A stretch of 64,000 bases of DNA from NCBI GenBank assembly GCA_964402995.1, contig CAYOEA010000001.1, forward strand, positions 1 through 64,000, read 5' to 3'. The notes under the pieces were generated by a model. It was not told the DNA's origin. It did not search any database and worked only from the letters and a program-made list of their open reading frames with translations. This DNA comes from GCA-2686295 sp964402995 (GTDB taxonomy: Archaea > Nanobdellota > Nanobdellia > Woesearchaeales > GCA-2686295). The translations under genes and the position numbers were made by a program. Shown here piece by piece: positions 1 to 9,315 of this stretch (within the stretch, counting starts at the first letter, position 1; every line of letters begins with the position of its first letter).

Positions 1-2
1 TA

Positions 3-1874
3 TTATATCTGCCAGAACTGACTTTAAAACCTAAAATAAATGTTCTTTTAGATAAATTATCACTTCCGAAAATTAGTGATGAAGTGAACATAACTTTAAT
101 TGATCTTGTTAGTTGGGAAAAAAAATCTTTAAGAGAATATAATGATAAAATTTACTTATTCGAAAGAGGTATAAAGAATTTTTTAGTTAAACATTATAAT
201 AAATCTATAGATGGTTCAATAGCATTCAATAAAATCACATTAAATTTTGTTACTGAAATAAAAGCAAGAATTAAATTAAGAAAAATAGTAAAAACTGATT
301 TATTTGAAGAGTTCTATGATAAAAAACTAAAAACAATTTATCTTAAAAAGAATCATGATTTTGATATAATAAATTATAAGAAACCTTTATCAAAAGCCAT
401 TTCTAAAATTTATGAAACGCCTGCATTATCAAGTCATATTTACGAACTTATACAAGAATGTATTATACAGAGAATGGATATAATTAAGTTTTATCGTGAA
501 GAAGGAATATCAATTTCCGATGATGAAATGAACTTAGATGAAGAGAACACTCTTTCTAAAGAAAAAGTCAAAGTATCCAAAACCAAAAGTTCACAAACTA
601 CAGAACCTGATAACGAACCATCTTATGAAAATGATTCTGAACCGGATTTAACAGTTGAAGAAGAATCAAGTTATTATAATTTAGATAAAGAAAAAGAAGA
701 CATTGAAACAGAACCTAATTTTGATATTAAAGGAAAAGCTATCGTTCCAAAACCAGGAATTAATATCCCAATAATCCCTGAAGAAAAAGAAAACGTTGAA
801 ACAGAACCTAATTTCGATATTAAAGAAAAAGCTATTGTTCCAAAACCAGGAATTAATATCCCGATAATTCCTGAAGGGGAAAAAACCTATAATCCTCATT
901 TTGACAAAGATAAACAAGATTACTATCAAACTGATAAATGGAATTCTATAAGAGATCAAGTATTAGAGTCTGCAGACTATTTATGCTCTTTATGTGGAGA
1001 AAAAGGCAAACAAATAGGCGGAATTAAGATTTTACAAGCACATCATTTAAACCGTGAACGATTTGGAAATGAACTTCTCGAAGATTTATCTTGTGTTTGT
1101 AGAGAATGTCATGAAAAACTTCATGATAGAAAATTTTCAAATGATCTTCCAAAGAAAATAAAAGAAATAATTGAAAAAGAAAAAGAAGTTGAAAAAAAAG
1201 AAAAGACTTTATCTGTTAAAGAAGAAACTTTTGAGAAAGAAAGAAAGAAAAAAGAAGAAACAATTCAAGACTTAAAAGAACAAATAGAAACAATAAAAAA
1301 AGGACATACAACAAGTCCTAGTTCTGATTCGGGATTCTTAACAGGAATGAAAAAACTTTTCAGACCTAAAAAACCACAAAATTATGAAACAATCACTAAT
1401 TTAGATGAACCATTATCAATTGAAGAAAGAGATCAAATAGAAAATAATATTAAAAAAGAGTTAGAACAAGAAATAATTGATATAAGAAATGAGAATAAAA
1501 AAAGAACCTATAAGAAATTTTTAGAACCTATAAGTAAGAAAGAAGATGTTAATTTAGAAGTAAAGAACTATTATAATGGCAAATGCCAAATATGTGGTTC
1601 AACTTTTAAATCTAATATTGGCGAAAATTATTGTGAAATAGTTGATATCATCCCAAAGCGGTATGGGGGAGTTAGGTTTACAGGAAATAAACTATGTTTA
1701 TGCCCGAATCATGCAGCAATTGTTAAACATGGAGACTTTGACCTAGAAGAATTTAAAAACATAGATAAAAATGAAGTTAATGTAAGAATAAATTTTAAGA
1801 AAGCCAAAATTAAATATGCAAGAGAGCATATGTTGGCTTTGAAAGTATTACTTAATATTGGTAAAGATAAATAA
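3..1874 (+). CDS. HNH nuclease-like protein with coiled coil, 5' end outside the window
   Basis: The frame is open to the left edge with no stop, so the GTG at 84 is probably internal and the gene starts upstream. Numbering from that GTG, residues 301-347 form a complete HNH-type zinc/nuclease motif: CxxC at 301-304, His-His at 320-321, CxxCH at 339-343, His347. A charged coiled coil follows (about 355-410). A second CxxC module starts at 501, but Val-Asp stands where the catalytic His pair should be, so it looks degenerate. Residues about 207-268 are two 31-residue repeats. hsdM starts 23 bp downstream, which suggests one operon and a restriction role; that role is inferred. Confidence 0.7.
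   Translation, partial: LYLPELTLKPKINVLLDKLSLPKISDEVNITLIDLVSWEKKSLREYNDKIYLFERGIKNFLVKHYNKSIDGSIAFNKITLNFVTEIKARIKLRKIVKTDLFEEFYDKKLKTIYLKKNHDFDIINYKKPLSKAISKIYETPALSSHIYELIQECIIQRMDIIKFYREEGISISDDEMNLDEENTLSKEKVKVSKTKSSQTTEPDNEPSYENDSEPDLTVEEESSYYNLDKEKEDIETEPNFDIKGKAIVPKPGINIPIIPEEKENVETEPNFDIKEKAIVPKPGINIPIIPEGEKTYNPHFDKDKQDYYQTDKWNSIRDQVLESADYLCSLCGEKGKQIGGIKILQAHHLNRERFGNELLEDLSCVCRECHEKLHDRKFSNDLPKKIKEIIEKEKEVEKKEKTLSVKEETFEKERKKKEETIQDLKEQIETIKKGHTTSPSSDSGFLTGMKKLFRPKKPQNYETITNLDEPLSIEERDQIENNIKKELEQEIIDIRNENKKRTYKKFLEPISKKEDVNLEVKNYYNGKCQICGSTFKSNIGENYCEIVDIIPKRYGGVRFTGNKLCLCPNHAAIVKHGDFDLEEFKNIDKNEVNVRINFKKAKIKYAREHMLALKVLLNIGKDK
702..887 (+). repeat. Two tandem 93-bp coding repeats (31 residues each)
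   Basis: Unit 1 is about 702-794 and unit 2 about 795-887, nearly identical. Each encodes a Pro-rich acidic linker with the core ETEPNFDIK and KPGINIPIIPE. The unit is a multiple of three, so copy number can change without a frameshift. It joins the N-terminal region to the first HNH module. Confidence 0.85.
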
Positions 1875-1897
1875 ATTTGTATGAGGAATAAATAAAA

Positions 1898-3550
1898 ATG
1901 AATAGTCAAACTGAATCAAGATTGTGGGCAGTAGCAAATCAACTAAGGGCAAATTCTAAATTAAGCGCTGCACAATATTCCACTCCTGTCTTAGGGTTAA
2001 TATTTTTAAGACATGCAGATTATAAATTCACAAAAAAACAGGAAGAGCTTGAAGGTTCTAATGAAAATTCTAGAAGAACTGTTGGAAAAGCTGATTATCA
2101 TGAAGCAGGAGTTCTCTATTTGCCTGAAGAAGCAAGATATTCTTATTTGCTTAATCTTCCTGAAGGACATAATATTGGCGAAGCAGTCAATACTGCTATG
2201 AAACTCATAGAAGATAGTAATTCTGAGCTTAAAGATACTCTTCCTAAATCTTATACTCAGTTTGATGATGATATGCTTATCGCTTTGCTAAAAACTTTTT
2301 CTAAGATTAAAGTTAATGGTGGTGGAGATATATTTGGTAAGATTTACGAATATTTCCTTGGTAAGTTTGCTATGACTGAAGGTCAAAAAGGCGGAGAGTT
2401 TTTCACGCCAACATCTCTTGTTAAACTTATTGTTGAAGTTATAGAACCATTTCATGGGAAAATATTTGATCCTGCTTGTGGAAGTGGAGGAATGTTTGTT
2501 CAAAGTGGTAATTTTGTTGAAAAAAATAATAAAGTTGCAAATGTTGAATTATCTTGTTATGGACAAGAAAAAACTACTGCGACAGTTAGATTAGGTAAAA
2601 TGAACTTAGCAGTTCATGGTTTAACTGGCGATATTAAAGAAGCAAACACTTTTTATGAAGATATTCATAATTGTGTTGGTAAATTTGATTTTGTAATGGC
2701 TAATCCTCCATTTAATGTTTCTGGAGTTGATTATGAAAAAGTTAAAGGAGATTCTAGATGGAATATTGGTTTACCTTCTACAGATAATGCTAATTATTTA
2801 TGGATTCAAAACTTTTGGAGTGCTTTAAATGAAAATGGGAGAGCAGGATTTGTAATGGCAAACTCAGCAGCTGATGCACGAGGAAATGAATCATCAATTA
2901 GAGAAAAAATGATTAAAGCAGGCGCAGTTGATGTAATGGTTGCAATTGGACCAAACTTCTTCTACACTGTAACTCTACCTTGCACTTTATGGTTTTTAGA
3001 TAGAACAGAAGAAAGAAAAGATGAAGTTTTATTTATCGATGCTAGAAATACCTTTAGACAAATAGATAGAGCGCACAGAGAATTTTCTCCTGCACAAATA
3101 GAGTATATATCTAGAATAGTAAGATTATATCGTGGAGAAGATGTTTCAGACTTTTATGATGTTTTAGATGAACAAAAAAAAGAGTTAGAAGAACAAAAAG
3201 AAGTTTTAGAAGGTGAAAAACTATCTAAAGAAGATAAAGAAGAAATAAACCAATTAAACGATTACATAAAAACAATTGAAGAAGTAAGAACGCTTTGGAA
3301 AGAAAACTTTTCTAATGGGTATGATGATATTCCAGGATTATGTAAAGTTGCAAAAATCTCTGAAATTGAAGAACAAGGATGGACATTAAACCCAGGAAGA
3401 TATGTAGGAGTGGAAGAAGCAGAAGAAGATGACTTTGATTTTAAAGAAAGGCTTGAAGAATATAATGAAGAACTACAAACACTAAACGTGGAAGCAAAAG
3501 AACTCGAAGAACAGATTGAGTTGAATGTGAAGAAGTTGTTAGGTAATTAA
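1898..3550 (+). CDS. hsdM: Type I restriction-modification DNA methyltransferase subunit
   Basis: N6-adenine methyltransferase subunit of a type I restriction enzyme; with HsdS it methylates the recognition site and with HsdR it forms the restriction complex. The N-terminal helical HsdM domain covers about residues 5-140. AdoMet-binding motif I (DPACGSGG) begins at residue 191 and catalytic motif IV (NPPF) at residue 269. The C-terminal third has the coiled, charged region typical of HsdM. At 550 residues it has normal length. It lies 23 bp after the HNH gene and 2 bp before hsdS. All key motifs are intact, so activity is expected. Confidence 0.96.
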   Translation: MNSQTESRLWAVANQLRANSKLSAAQYSTPVLGLIFLRHADYKFTKKQEELEGSNENSRRTVGKADYHEAGVLYLPEEARYSYLLNLPEGHNIGEAVNTAMKLIEDSNSELKDTLPKSYTQFDDDMLIALLKTFSKIKVNGGGDIFGKIYEYFLGKFAMTEGQKGGEFFTPTSLVKLIVEVIEPFHGKIFDPACGSGGMFVQSGNFVEKNNKVANVELSCYGQEKTTATVRLGKMNLAVHGLTGDIKEANTFYEDIHNCVGKFDFVMANPPFNVSGVDYEKVKGDSRWNIGLPSTDNANYLWIQNFWSALNENGRAGFVMANSAADARGNESSIREKMIKAGAVDVMVAIGPNFFYTVTLPCTLWFLDRTEERKDEVLFIDARNTFRQIDRAHREFSPAQIEYISRIVRLYRGEDVSDFYDVLDEQKKELEEQKEVLEGEKLSKEDKEEINQLNDYIKTIEEVRTLWKENFSNGYDDIPGLCKVAKISEIEEQGWTLNPGRYVGVEEAEEDDFDFKERLEEYNEELQTLNVEAKELEEQIELNVKKLLGN

Positions 3551-3552
3551 AG

Positions 3553-4839
3553 ATGGAAGAAGGTTGGAAAGAAGATTCATTAAAAACCATTGCAATTAGT
3601 ATTACAAATGGATTCAATCCTAAAAAAGAATCAAATCAAAAATATTTAGGTTTAGAACATGTTGAACAAGAATCATTAAGAATTAATTCAATTGGGAATT
3701 CTAATGAAACAACAAGCAACAAAAAAAAATTCTTTAAAGGAGATATATTATTTGGAAGGTTAAGACCTTATTTTAGAAAAGTAGTACAACCAAAATTTAA
3801 TGGTGTTTGTTCTTCTGAATTTATTGTTATAAATGCTAAAGAAGGAAATTCTCAAAAATACCTTTATTATTTAATTGCTGATAAGGACTTTGTAGACAGA
3901 ATAACAAAAACTTGTGGAGGTGTTGATAGACCTAGGGCGCAATGGAATATTATTTCTGAATTAAAAATAGTTTATCCTAAGTCTTATTTCGAACAACAAA
4001 AAATAGCAACAATACTTTCCAATTATGATGATTTGATTGAAAACAATCTCAAAAGAATTGAACTTCTTGAAAAGACTGCAAAACTTATTTATGAAGAATG
4101 GTTTGTTAAATTTAAATTTCCAGGACATGAAGATGTAAAAATGGTTGAAAGTGAAATCGGGATTATTCCTGAAGGATGGGACGCTGTTACCTTACGATCT
4201 TTAATTGATTATTATATTGGTGGAGGTTGGGGTAAAGAAACAATAGATGAGGATCATATAGTTGAAGGTTTTGTAATCAGAGGAACTGATTTTCCTAAAC
4301 TAAATGCTGGAAATTTAAAAGAAGTTCCTTTTAGATTTCACAAAAAAAATAATTTCAATTCAAGAAAACTTAGGGATTTAGATATTATATTTGAAGTTTC
4401 TGGAGGAAGTAAAGATCAACCAGTAGGAAGAAATTATTTAGTTTCTGAACCAATTCTAAAAAAACTAAATGATCAAGTAATGTTCGCTAGTTTTTGTAAA
4501 TTAATTAGAATAAAAAACAAAAAACTCGCACATTATATTCATATGTTTTTAAATGAAGCATATACCAATGGCATTATTGAGCAGTATCAAGTTCAATCCA
4601 CAGGAATTTCAAATTTTAAATTTGAAGCATTCATAGATAATGTAGAAATTGCTATTCCAAATGAGAATTTAATTGAGGCACAGGATGTATTTTTTAATTA
4701 TGTGTATTCACAAATATTTAATTTAAGAATTAAAATAAATAACCTTCAAAAGACAAGAGATCTTCTCTTACCTAAGCTCATTAATGGAGTTGTTAATGTT
4801 TCTAATTTAGATATTGTTATTCCGGAGGCCAAAATATGA
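3553..4839 (+). CDS. hsdS: Type I restriction-modification specificity subunit
   Basis: DNA-recognition subunit with two target recognition domains, about residues 1-150 and 195-375. They are separated and followed by the conserved coiled-coil helices: the central one reads EQQKIATILSNYDDLIENN, and the second is near the C-terminus, ending in TRDLLLPKLINGVV. This duplicated layout specifies a bipartite site. It follows hsdM with a 2-bp gap and overlaps the next gene by 4 bp (ATGA), so translation is coupled. The target sequence cannot be predicted from this alone. Confidence 0.95.
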   Translation: MEEGWKEDSLKTIAISITNGFNPKKESNQKYLGLEHVEQESLRINSIGNSNETTSNKKKFFKGDILFGRLRPYFRKVVQPKFNGVCSSEFIVINAKEGNSQKYLYYLIADKDFVDRITKTCGGVDRPRAQWNIISELKIVYPKSYFEQQKIATILSNYDDLIENNLKRIELLEKTAKLIYEEWFVKFKFPGHEDVKMVESEIGIIPEGWDAVTLRSLIDYYIGGGWGKETIDEDHIVEGFVIRGTDFPKLNAGNLKEVPFRFHKKNNFNSRKLRDLDIIFEVSGGSKDQPVGRNYLVSEPILKKLNDQVMFASFCKLIRIKNKKLAHYIHMFLNEAYTNGIIEQYQVQSTGISNFKFEAFIDNVEIAIPNENLIEAQDVFFNYVYSQIFNLRIKINNLQKTRDLLLPKLINGVVNVSNLDIVIPEAKI

Positions 4840-5720
4840 CTTTTATAAGAAAATTAGAGTTTTATGAAATAAATCCTTTGAATTTTGAATTTGAAAGAAT
4901 TTTTCAAGAGATATTCAGAAAACCTTTAGAGTCCATAGAATCAAATGGTCGAATTCTGAACTTAGGTACATCTTCAATAGCAATTACCCAATTAGAAAAT
5001 GATGATGATTATATTACGGGCATTATTATGAGAGTAACAACTGATGATATTCCTTTAAAAGGTAGTTTATTAAGAAATAATTTTAATCCTATTATCTTGG
5101 AGAATGATGAAGGGTTGGCAGATATGACTTTCTTTTCTTATATTAGAAATCTAGGAATCATTTGTTTATTACCTGCCAGAAATGGTGTTAAATGGGGAAC
5201 TTTTACTCAATATATACAAAGAGTTCATGAAGACTGTGAACATTTCGAGATTAATCCTTTAATTAACCCTGATACACTCAGAATATTAAACACTTGGAGG
5301 AGTGTAACCTCTATTGAAGGAGTTGTTAAAATAGGCAATAATACAAGACCAACATCCTCTCAAACAACTCAGCTTCCTCTAAGCATAGCTATAGATGAAA
5401 CTCAAAGAATGGAAGCCACACGATTAAAATTAGAATTATATAATCCTAAAAGAAAGGGTGGACTTTTAGCAAGTGCTGTTAGAACTATGAGTCAGGCTAT
5501 TCAAAGATTGGGTGGTGTTTGTGAAGCAGAACATATTAACATTAAAGGAAGTCCATCACCAGAGTTTGCAGATACAATAATAGATATAATATCTCAGAAA
5601 TATACTTTAACAGTAACTTTAGGCAGAGGTGGAAGATATTTAGATTTTGCTGAATGCCGAACACAAGTAAATGAGAAGCTTATTGAAAATCAAGAACAAA
5701 TTAATTCATTGGTAAATTAA
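4836..5720 (+). CDS. Unknown protein inserted between hsdS and hsdR
   Basis: A 294-residue soluble protein that I cannot assign to a family. The N-terminal half has a beta-rich look and alternates conserved-looking turns (TTDDIP, ENDEGLAD, ARNGVKWGTF), a pattern I associate with uncharacterised proteins near defence loci. The C-terminal half is helical, with a KRKGGLLASAVRTM stretch. It overlaps hsdS by 4 bp and is followed after 1 bp by a small membrane gene, so the three are co-translated. No nuclease, kinase or protease motif is evident. A sensor or regulator paired with the membrane protein is one inference. Confidence 0.6.
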   Translation: MTFIRKLEFYEINPLNFEFERIFQEIFRKPLESIESNGRILNLGTSSIAITQLENDDDYITGIIMRVTTDDIPLKGSLLRNNFNPIILENDEGLADMTFFSYIRNLGIICLLPARNGVKWGTFTQYIQRVHEDCEHFEINPLINPDTLRILNTWRSVTSIEGVVKIGNNTRPTSSQTTQLPLSIAIDETQRMEATRLKLELYNPKRKGGLLASAVRTMSQAIQRLGGVCEAEHINIKGSPSPEFADTIIDIISQKYTLTVTLGRGGRYLDFAECRTQVNEKLIENQEQINSLVN

Positions 5721-5721
5721 A

Positions 5722-6150
5722 ATGAAATCAAGAGCATTTGAAAAAAACGGAATTTATTTAGGTCTTTTAGTGATAATTCCTTTTTTATTAAATTGGATTG
5801 TTATTCCTGATGTAAGTTTAACAGTCTTATCAATTTTTTTTGGAGGATTACTATCAATATATTTAGTTCTTCCGACAGTACAACATTTTAAACAATTTGA
5901 ATTTATTGTTAAATCAGGTCATATAAAAGATTTAATTAATTATATTCGTGTTCCTGTTTTTTTATCTTTAATCTTAATTGTTTTTAATTTAGTTGCAAGT
6001 TCAATTAATATTCCTATTAATTCACTTATCATATTAACATTTAAATCAATTTATATTGGTTTATGGGGTGTTTTTATACTTGGATTATTACGAATTATTT
6101 TAATATTACCAAAGATATTACTTAATGAATTAAATAAAAATAAAAAATGA
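5722..6150 (+). CDS. Small four-helix membrane protein between hsdS and hsdR
   Basis: A 142-residue protein with four strongly hydrophobic segments at about residues 13-29, 31-50, 75-95 and 103-132, short loops and a Lys-rich C-terminus. It has no cleavable signal and no recognisable domain. It lies 1 bp after the preceding unknown gene and overlaps hsdR by 4 bp, so it belongs to the restriction operon. Small multi-helix membrane proteins are common as membrane-acting effectors in defence systems (Kiwa KwaA is one four-helix example), but no specific relation can be claimed here. Confidence 0.6.
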   Translation: MKSRAFEKNGIYLGLLVIIPFLLNWIVIPDVSLTVLSIFFGGLLSIYLVLPTVQHFKQFEFIVKSGHIKDLINYIRVPVFLSLILIVFNLVASSINIPINSLIILTFKSIYIGLWGVFILGLLRIILILPKILLNELNKNKK

Positions 6151-9100
6151 AAACAAACAACTACTCGGAGGATGGACTTGTTGAACAACCTGCTATCAAG
6201 CTACTTCAAGAAGAGTTAGGTTATGATTTTATGAATTGTTTTGATGAAACTTTTAATGACAAAATTAACAATATTCAAGGCACATTAGGTCGTAATAATA
6301 AATCAGAAGTTGTTCTCGTCTCAAAACTTAAACTTGTTCTCTTTTCTTTAAATCCAGATTTACCGCCTGAAGCAATACATCTTGCTATTGAAGAATTGAT
6401 TAAAGATCGTTCAAGACTATCTCCTTTCAAAGCAAACCAAAGTATATACAAACTTCTAAAAAATGGAGTTAAAGTAAAACTTCAAATTAATGGAAAACAA
6501 GAAACTAAAACAGTTAAAGTAATTGATTATGATACTCCTGAAAATAATGATTTCTTTTTAGCATCCCAGTTTTGGATAACTGGTGAAATGCATACAAGAA
6601 GACCTGATTTAATTATATTCATAAATGGTTTACCATTAGTTTTAATTGAACTGAAAGCAACAGGAGTTAATGTTAAACGAGCATACGATGATAATTTAAC
6701 TGATTATAAGGATACAATTCCTCAAATTTTTAATTATAATTCTTTTATCATTATTTCAAATGGCCTGGAATCAAAAATTGGTTCTATGACTTCAGGTTAT
6801 GAGCACTTTGCAACTTGGAAAAAAATTAGTTCAGAAAAAGAAAAAGGAAATACTTATCTTAATACTATTCTAAAAGGGACTTGTACTAAAACAAATTTAC
6901 TTGATCTTTTAGAAAACTTTACATTATTTACTTCATTTAATAATAAACCAATAAAAGCAGTTGCTAAAAATCATCAATTCTTAGGTGTTAATAACTCTGT
7001 AGAATCATTTAAAAATAGGAAAAAGAATGATGGTAAACTAGGAGTGTTTTGGCACACTCAAGGTTCAGGTAAGAGTTTTTCAATGATTTTCTTTGCTCAA
7101 AAAATATTAAGAAAATTCGAAGGAAACTATACTTTTGTTGTAGTAACTGACAGAAAGGAATTAGACTCTCAAATATATCAAAACTTTGCAGATGCAGGAG
7201 TTGTAACAGAAGAACAAGTTCAAGCAGACTCTGGAAATCACCTTAAACAATTATTAAGTGAAGACCATAGAATGGTATTTACTATTATTCATAAGTTTAG
7301 AACTGAAAAAGGAGCAATCTATCCCGAAATAACATCTCGAGATGACATTATAGTCATGACTGATGAAGCACATAGAAGTCAATATGATACTTTTGCATTA
7401 AATATGAGAAATGCAATGCCAAATGCTTGTTTTATTGGTTTTACTGGAACTCCTTTAATGAATAAAGGAGAAGAAAAGACAAAAGAAACATTCGGTAAAT
7501 ATGTTTCCATATACAATTTTAATGATTCTATAATGGATAAAGCAACAGTCCCCCTATATCATGATAATCGTGTTCCTGAATTAAAACTTGTAAATCCTAA
7601 ATTAACTAAGGACATTTATGAAGTTATTGAGGATGCTGACCTTGATGAAAAAGAACAAGAAAAAATTGAAAAGAGACTTGGGTCTAATTATGACATTATC
7701 ACAAGAGACGATAGACTTAATGTTATAGCAGAGGATATAATCAAGAATTTTATTGGTAGAGGTTATCAAGGAAAAGCAATGGTTGTATCAATTGATAAAT
7801 TTACAACTGTAAGAATGTATGATAAAGTTCAATTCTATTTGAAAAAAGAAATTGAAAACTTAGTCAAAGAACTTAGAACTGCAACTCCAACTAATATAGT
7901 CTTAATAAAAGAGAAAATTAATTTATTAAAAAAACTTGATATGGCAGTAGTAATAAGTAATGAGCAAAACGAAATCAAAAAGTTCAAAGAAAAAAAGTTA
8001 GATATTACTAAACATCGTAAAAGAATGGTTGAAGAAGAACTAGCAGAAAAATTCAAAAATCCAAAAGACCCATTCAAATTAGTATTTATCTGCAGTATGT
8101 GGATGACAGGATTTGATGCACCATCAGTATCAACTATCTACTTAGACAAACCAATGAAGAACCACACACTTATGCAAGCAATAGCAAGAGCAAATAGAGT
8201 ATTTAAAGAAAAACAAGCAGGATTCATAGTTGATTACATAAATGTATTTAGAAACTTAGAAAAAGCATTAGCTATTTATGCAACTCCAACAGGAGGAGGA
8301 ACAGTTGACATACCTGTAAACGCAAAAGAAAAACTTGTCGAATCATTAAGAGACTTTATCAAAGAATTAAATAAGCATTTAACAAAGCAAAATATTGATT
8401 ATGAAACTATTATTAAAGCAGAAGGCATGGATAAATATCCATTATTAGAAAAAGCATTATCTGCTATAGTTGCATCAGACCATATAAAAAAAGATTTTTT
8501 AACAAAAGCAGGAAACGCAGTAAAAATATACAAAGCAATTCTACCGCACAAATCTGCTTCAGAATTCAACAAATACATATTTTTGTATAAAGAATTAATA
8601 AAAGAAATAAGAGCTTTAGACCCTGAAGTTAACATTGATGATGTTCTATCAAAAATACAAGATGTTCTTGACACATCCATTGCTTCAAAAGAATATATAA
8701 TAAAAGAATCAAAAACAAAGAAAATAATTGATATTAGCAAAATCGACTTTGAAGCTCTAAAAACAAAATTTGAAAAGAATAGAGATAATGCTCAGCTTGA
8801 ACGTTTAAAAAACATTTTATCGTTTAAATTAAAAGAAATGATTAATCTTAATAATACAAGAGTCGATTATCTCAAGAAATTTCAAGATTTAGTTGATGAA
8901 TATAACTCAGGTTCTTCAAATAACGAGAAATTCTTTGAAAAATTAGTTGAGTTTTCAAAAGAATTATCTGCAGAGGAAAAAAGACACATCTCTGAAAATT
9001 TATCCGAAGAAGAACTGGCTCTTTTTGATAAACTTAAGAAACCAAAACTTTCTGAAAAAGAATTAAAACAAGTTAAAAACGTATCCAAAGAATTACTTCA

Positions 9101-9314
9101 AACTTTAAAAGATAAAAGAAAACTTTGTATTGATTGGAGAAAAAAACAACAAACAATTGCTGCAGTAAGAGTAACAATAGAAAAAGAACTTGATGTTGGT
9201 TTACCTAATTCGTATGATAAACAAGAATTTGGTGAAAAATGTAATATAATATTCCAACATTTCTTTGATAATTACTTTGGCGAAGGTGCAAGTGTGTATG
9301 CTGAAAATTTCTAA
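6147..9314 (+). CDS. hsdR: Type I restriction enzyme endonuclease/translocase subunit
   Basis: Motor and nuclease subunit that translocates DNA with ATP and cleaves away from the site. The N-terminal PD-(D/E)xK nuclease shows RPDLIIF near residue 153 and IELKA near residue 168. The SF2 motor follows, with Walker A HTQGSGKS near residue 303 and the DEAH box in TDEAHRSQ near residue 405. The later motif in MTGFDAPSVSTIYLDKP and the arginine-containing QAIARANR motif are present. A helical C-terminal domain completes 1055 residues, normal for the family. It overlaps the membrane gene by 4 bp and ends 1 bp before the convergent radC-like gene. Confidence 0.96.
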   Translation: MKTNNYSEDGLVEQPAIKLLQEELGYDFMNCFDETFNDKINNIQGTLGRNNKSEVVLVSKLKLVLFSLNPDLPPEAIHLAIEELIKDRSRLSPFKANQSIYKLLKNGVKVKLQINGKQETKTVKVIDYDTPENNDFFLASQFWITGEMHTRRPDLIIFINGLPLVLIELKATGVNVKRAYDDNLTDYKDTIPQIFNYNSFIIISNGLESKIGSMTSGYEHFATWKKISSEKEKGNTYLNTILKGTCTKTNLLDLLENFTLFTSFNNKPIKAVAKNHQFLGVNNSVESFKNRKKNDGKLGVFWHTQGSGKSFSMIFFAQKILRKFEGNYTFVVVTDRKELDSQIYQNFADAGVVTEEQVQADSGNHLKQLLSEDHRMVFTIIHKFRTEKGAIYPEITSRDDIIVMTDEAHRSQYDTFALNMRNAMPNACFIGFTGTPLMNKGEEKTKETFGKYVSIYNFNDSIMDKATVPLYHDNRVPELKLVNPKLTKDIYEVIEDADLDEKEQEKIEKRLGSNYDIITRDDRLNVIAEDIIKNFIGRGYQGKAMVVSIDKFTTVRMYDKVQFYLKKEIENLVKELRTATPTNIVLIKEKINLLKKLDMAVVISNEQNEIKKFKEKKLDITKHRKRMVEEELAEKFKNPKDPFKLVFICSMWMTGFDAPSVSTIYLDKPMKNHTLMQAIARANRVFKEKQAGFIVDYINVFRNLEKALAIYATPTGGGTVDIPVNAKEKLVESLRDFIKELNKHLTKQNIDYETIIKAEGMDKYPLLEKALSAIVASDHIKKDFLTKAGNAVKIYKAILPHKSASEFNKYIFLYKELIKEIRALDPEVNIDDVLSKIQDVLDTSIASKEYIIKESKTKKIIDISKIDFEALKTKFEKNRDNAQLERLKNILSFKLKEMINLNNTRVDYLKKFQDLVDEYNSGSSNNEKFFEKLVEFSKELSAEEKRHISENLSEEELALFDKLKKPKLSEKELKQVKNVSKELLQTLKDKRKLCIDWRKKQQTIAAVRVTIEKELDVGLPNSYDKQEFGEKCNIIFQHFFDNYFGEGASVYAENF

Positions 9315-9315
9315 T

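Noticed and set aside
681..959. Minus-strand open frame of 92 codons
   Set aside because: It is antisense to the 93-bp coding repeat of the HNH gene and its repeated Phe/Ile pattern is a mirror of that repeat.
4836..6150. Assignment of the pair to the Kiwa system
   Set aside because: Only the four-helix membrane layout is shared. The gene order is reversed, the membrane protein seems short, and I cannot see a DUF4868 signature.
1..9314. BREX or DISARM-type system
   Set aside because: The methyltransferase, specificity and motor subunits are those of a classical type I enzyme; no PglZ, BrxL, DrmA or similar gene is present.
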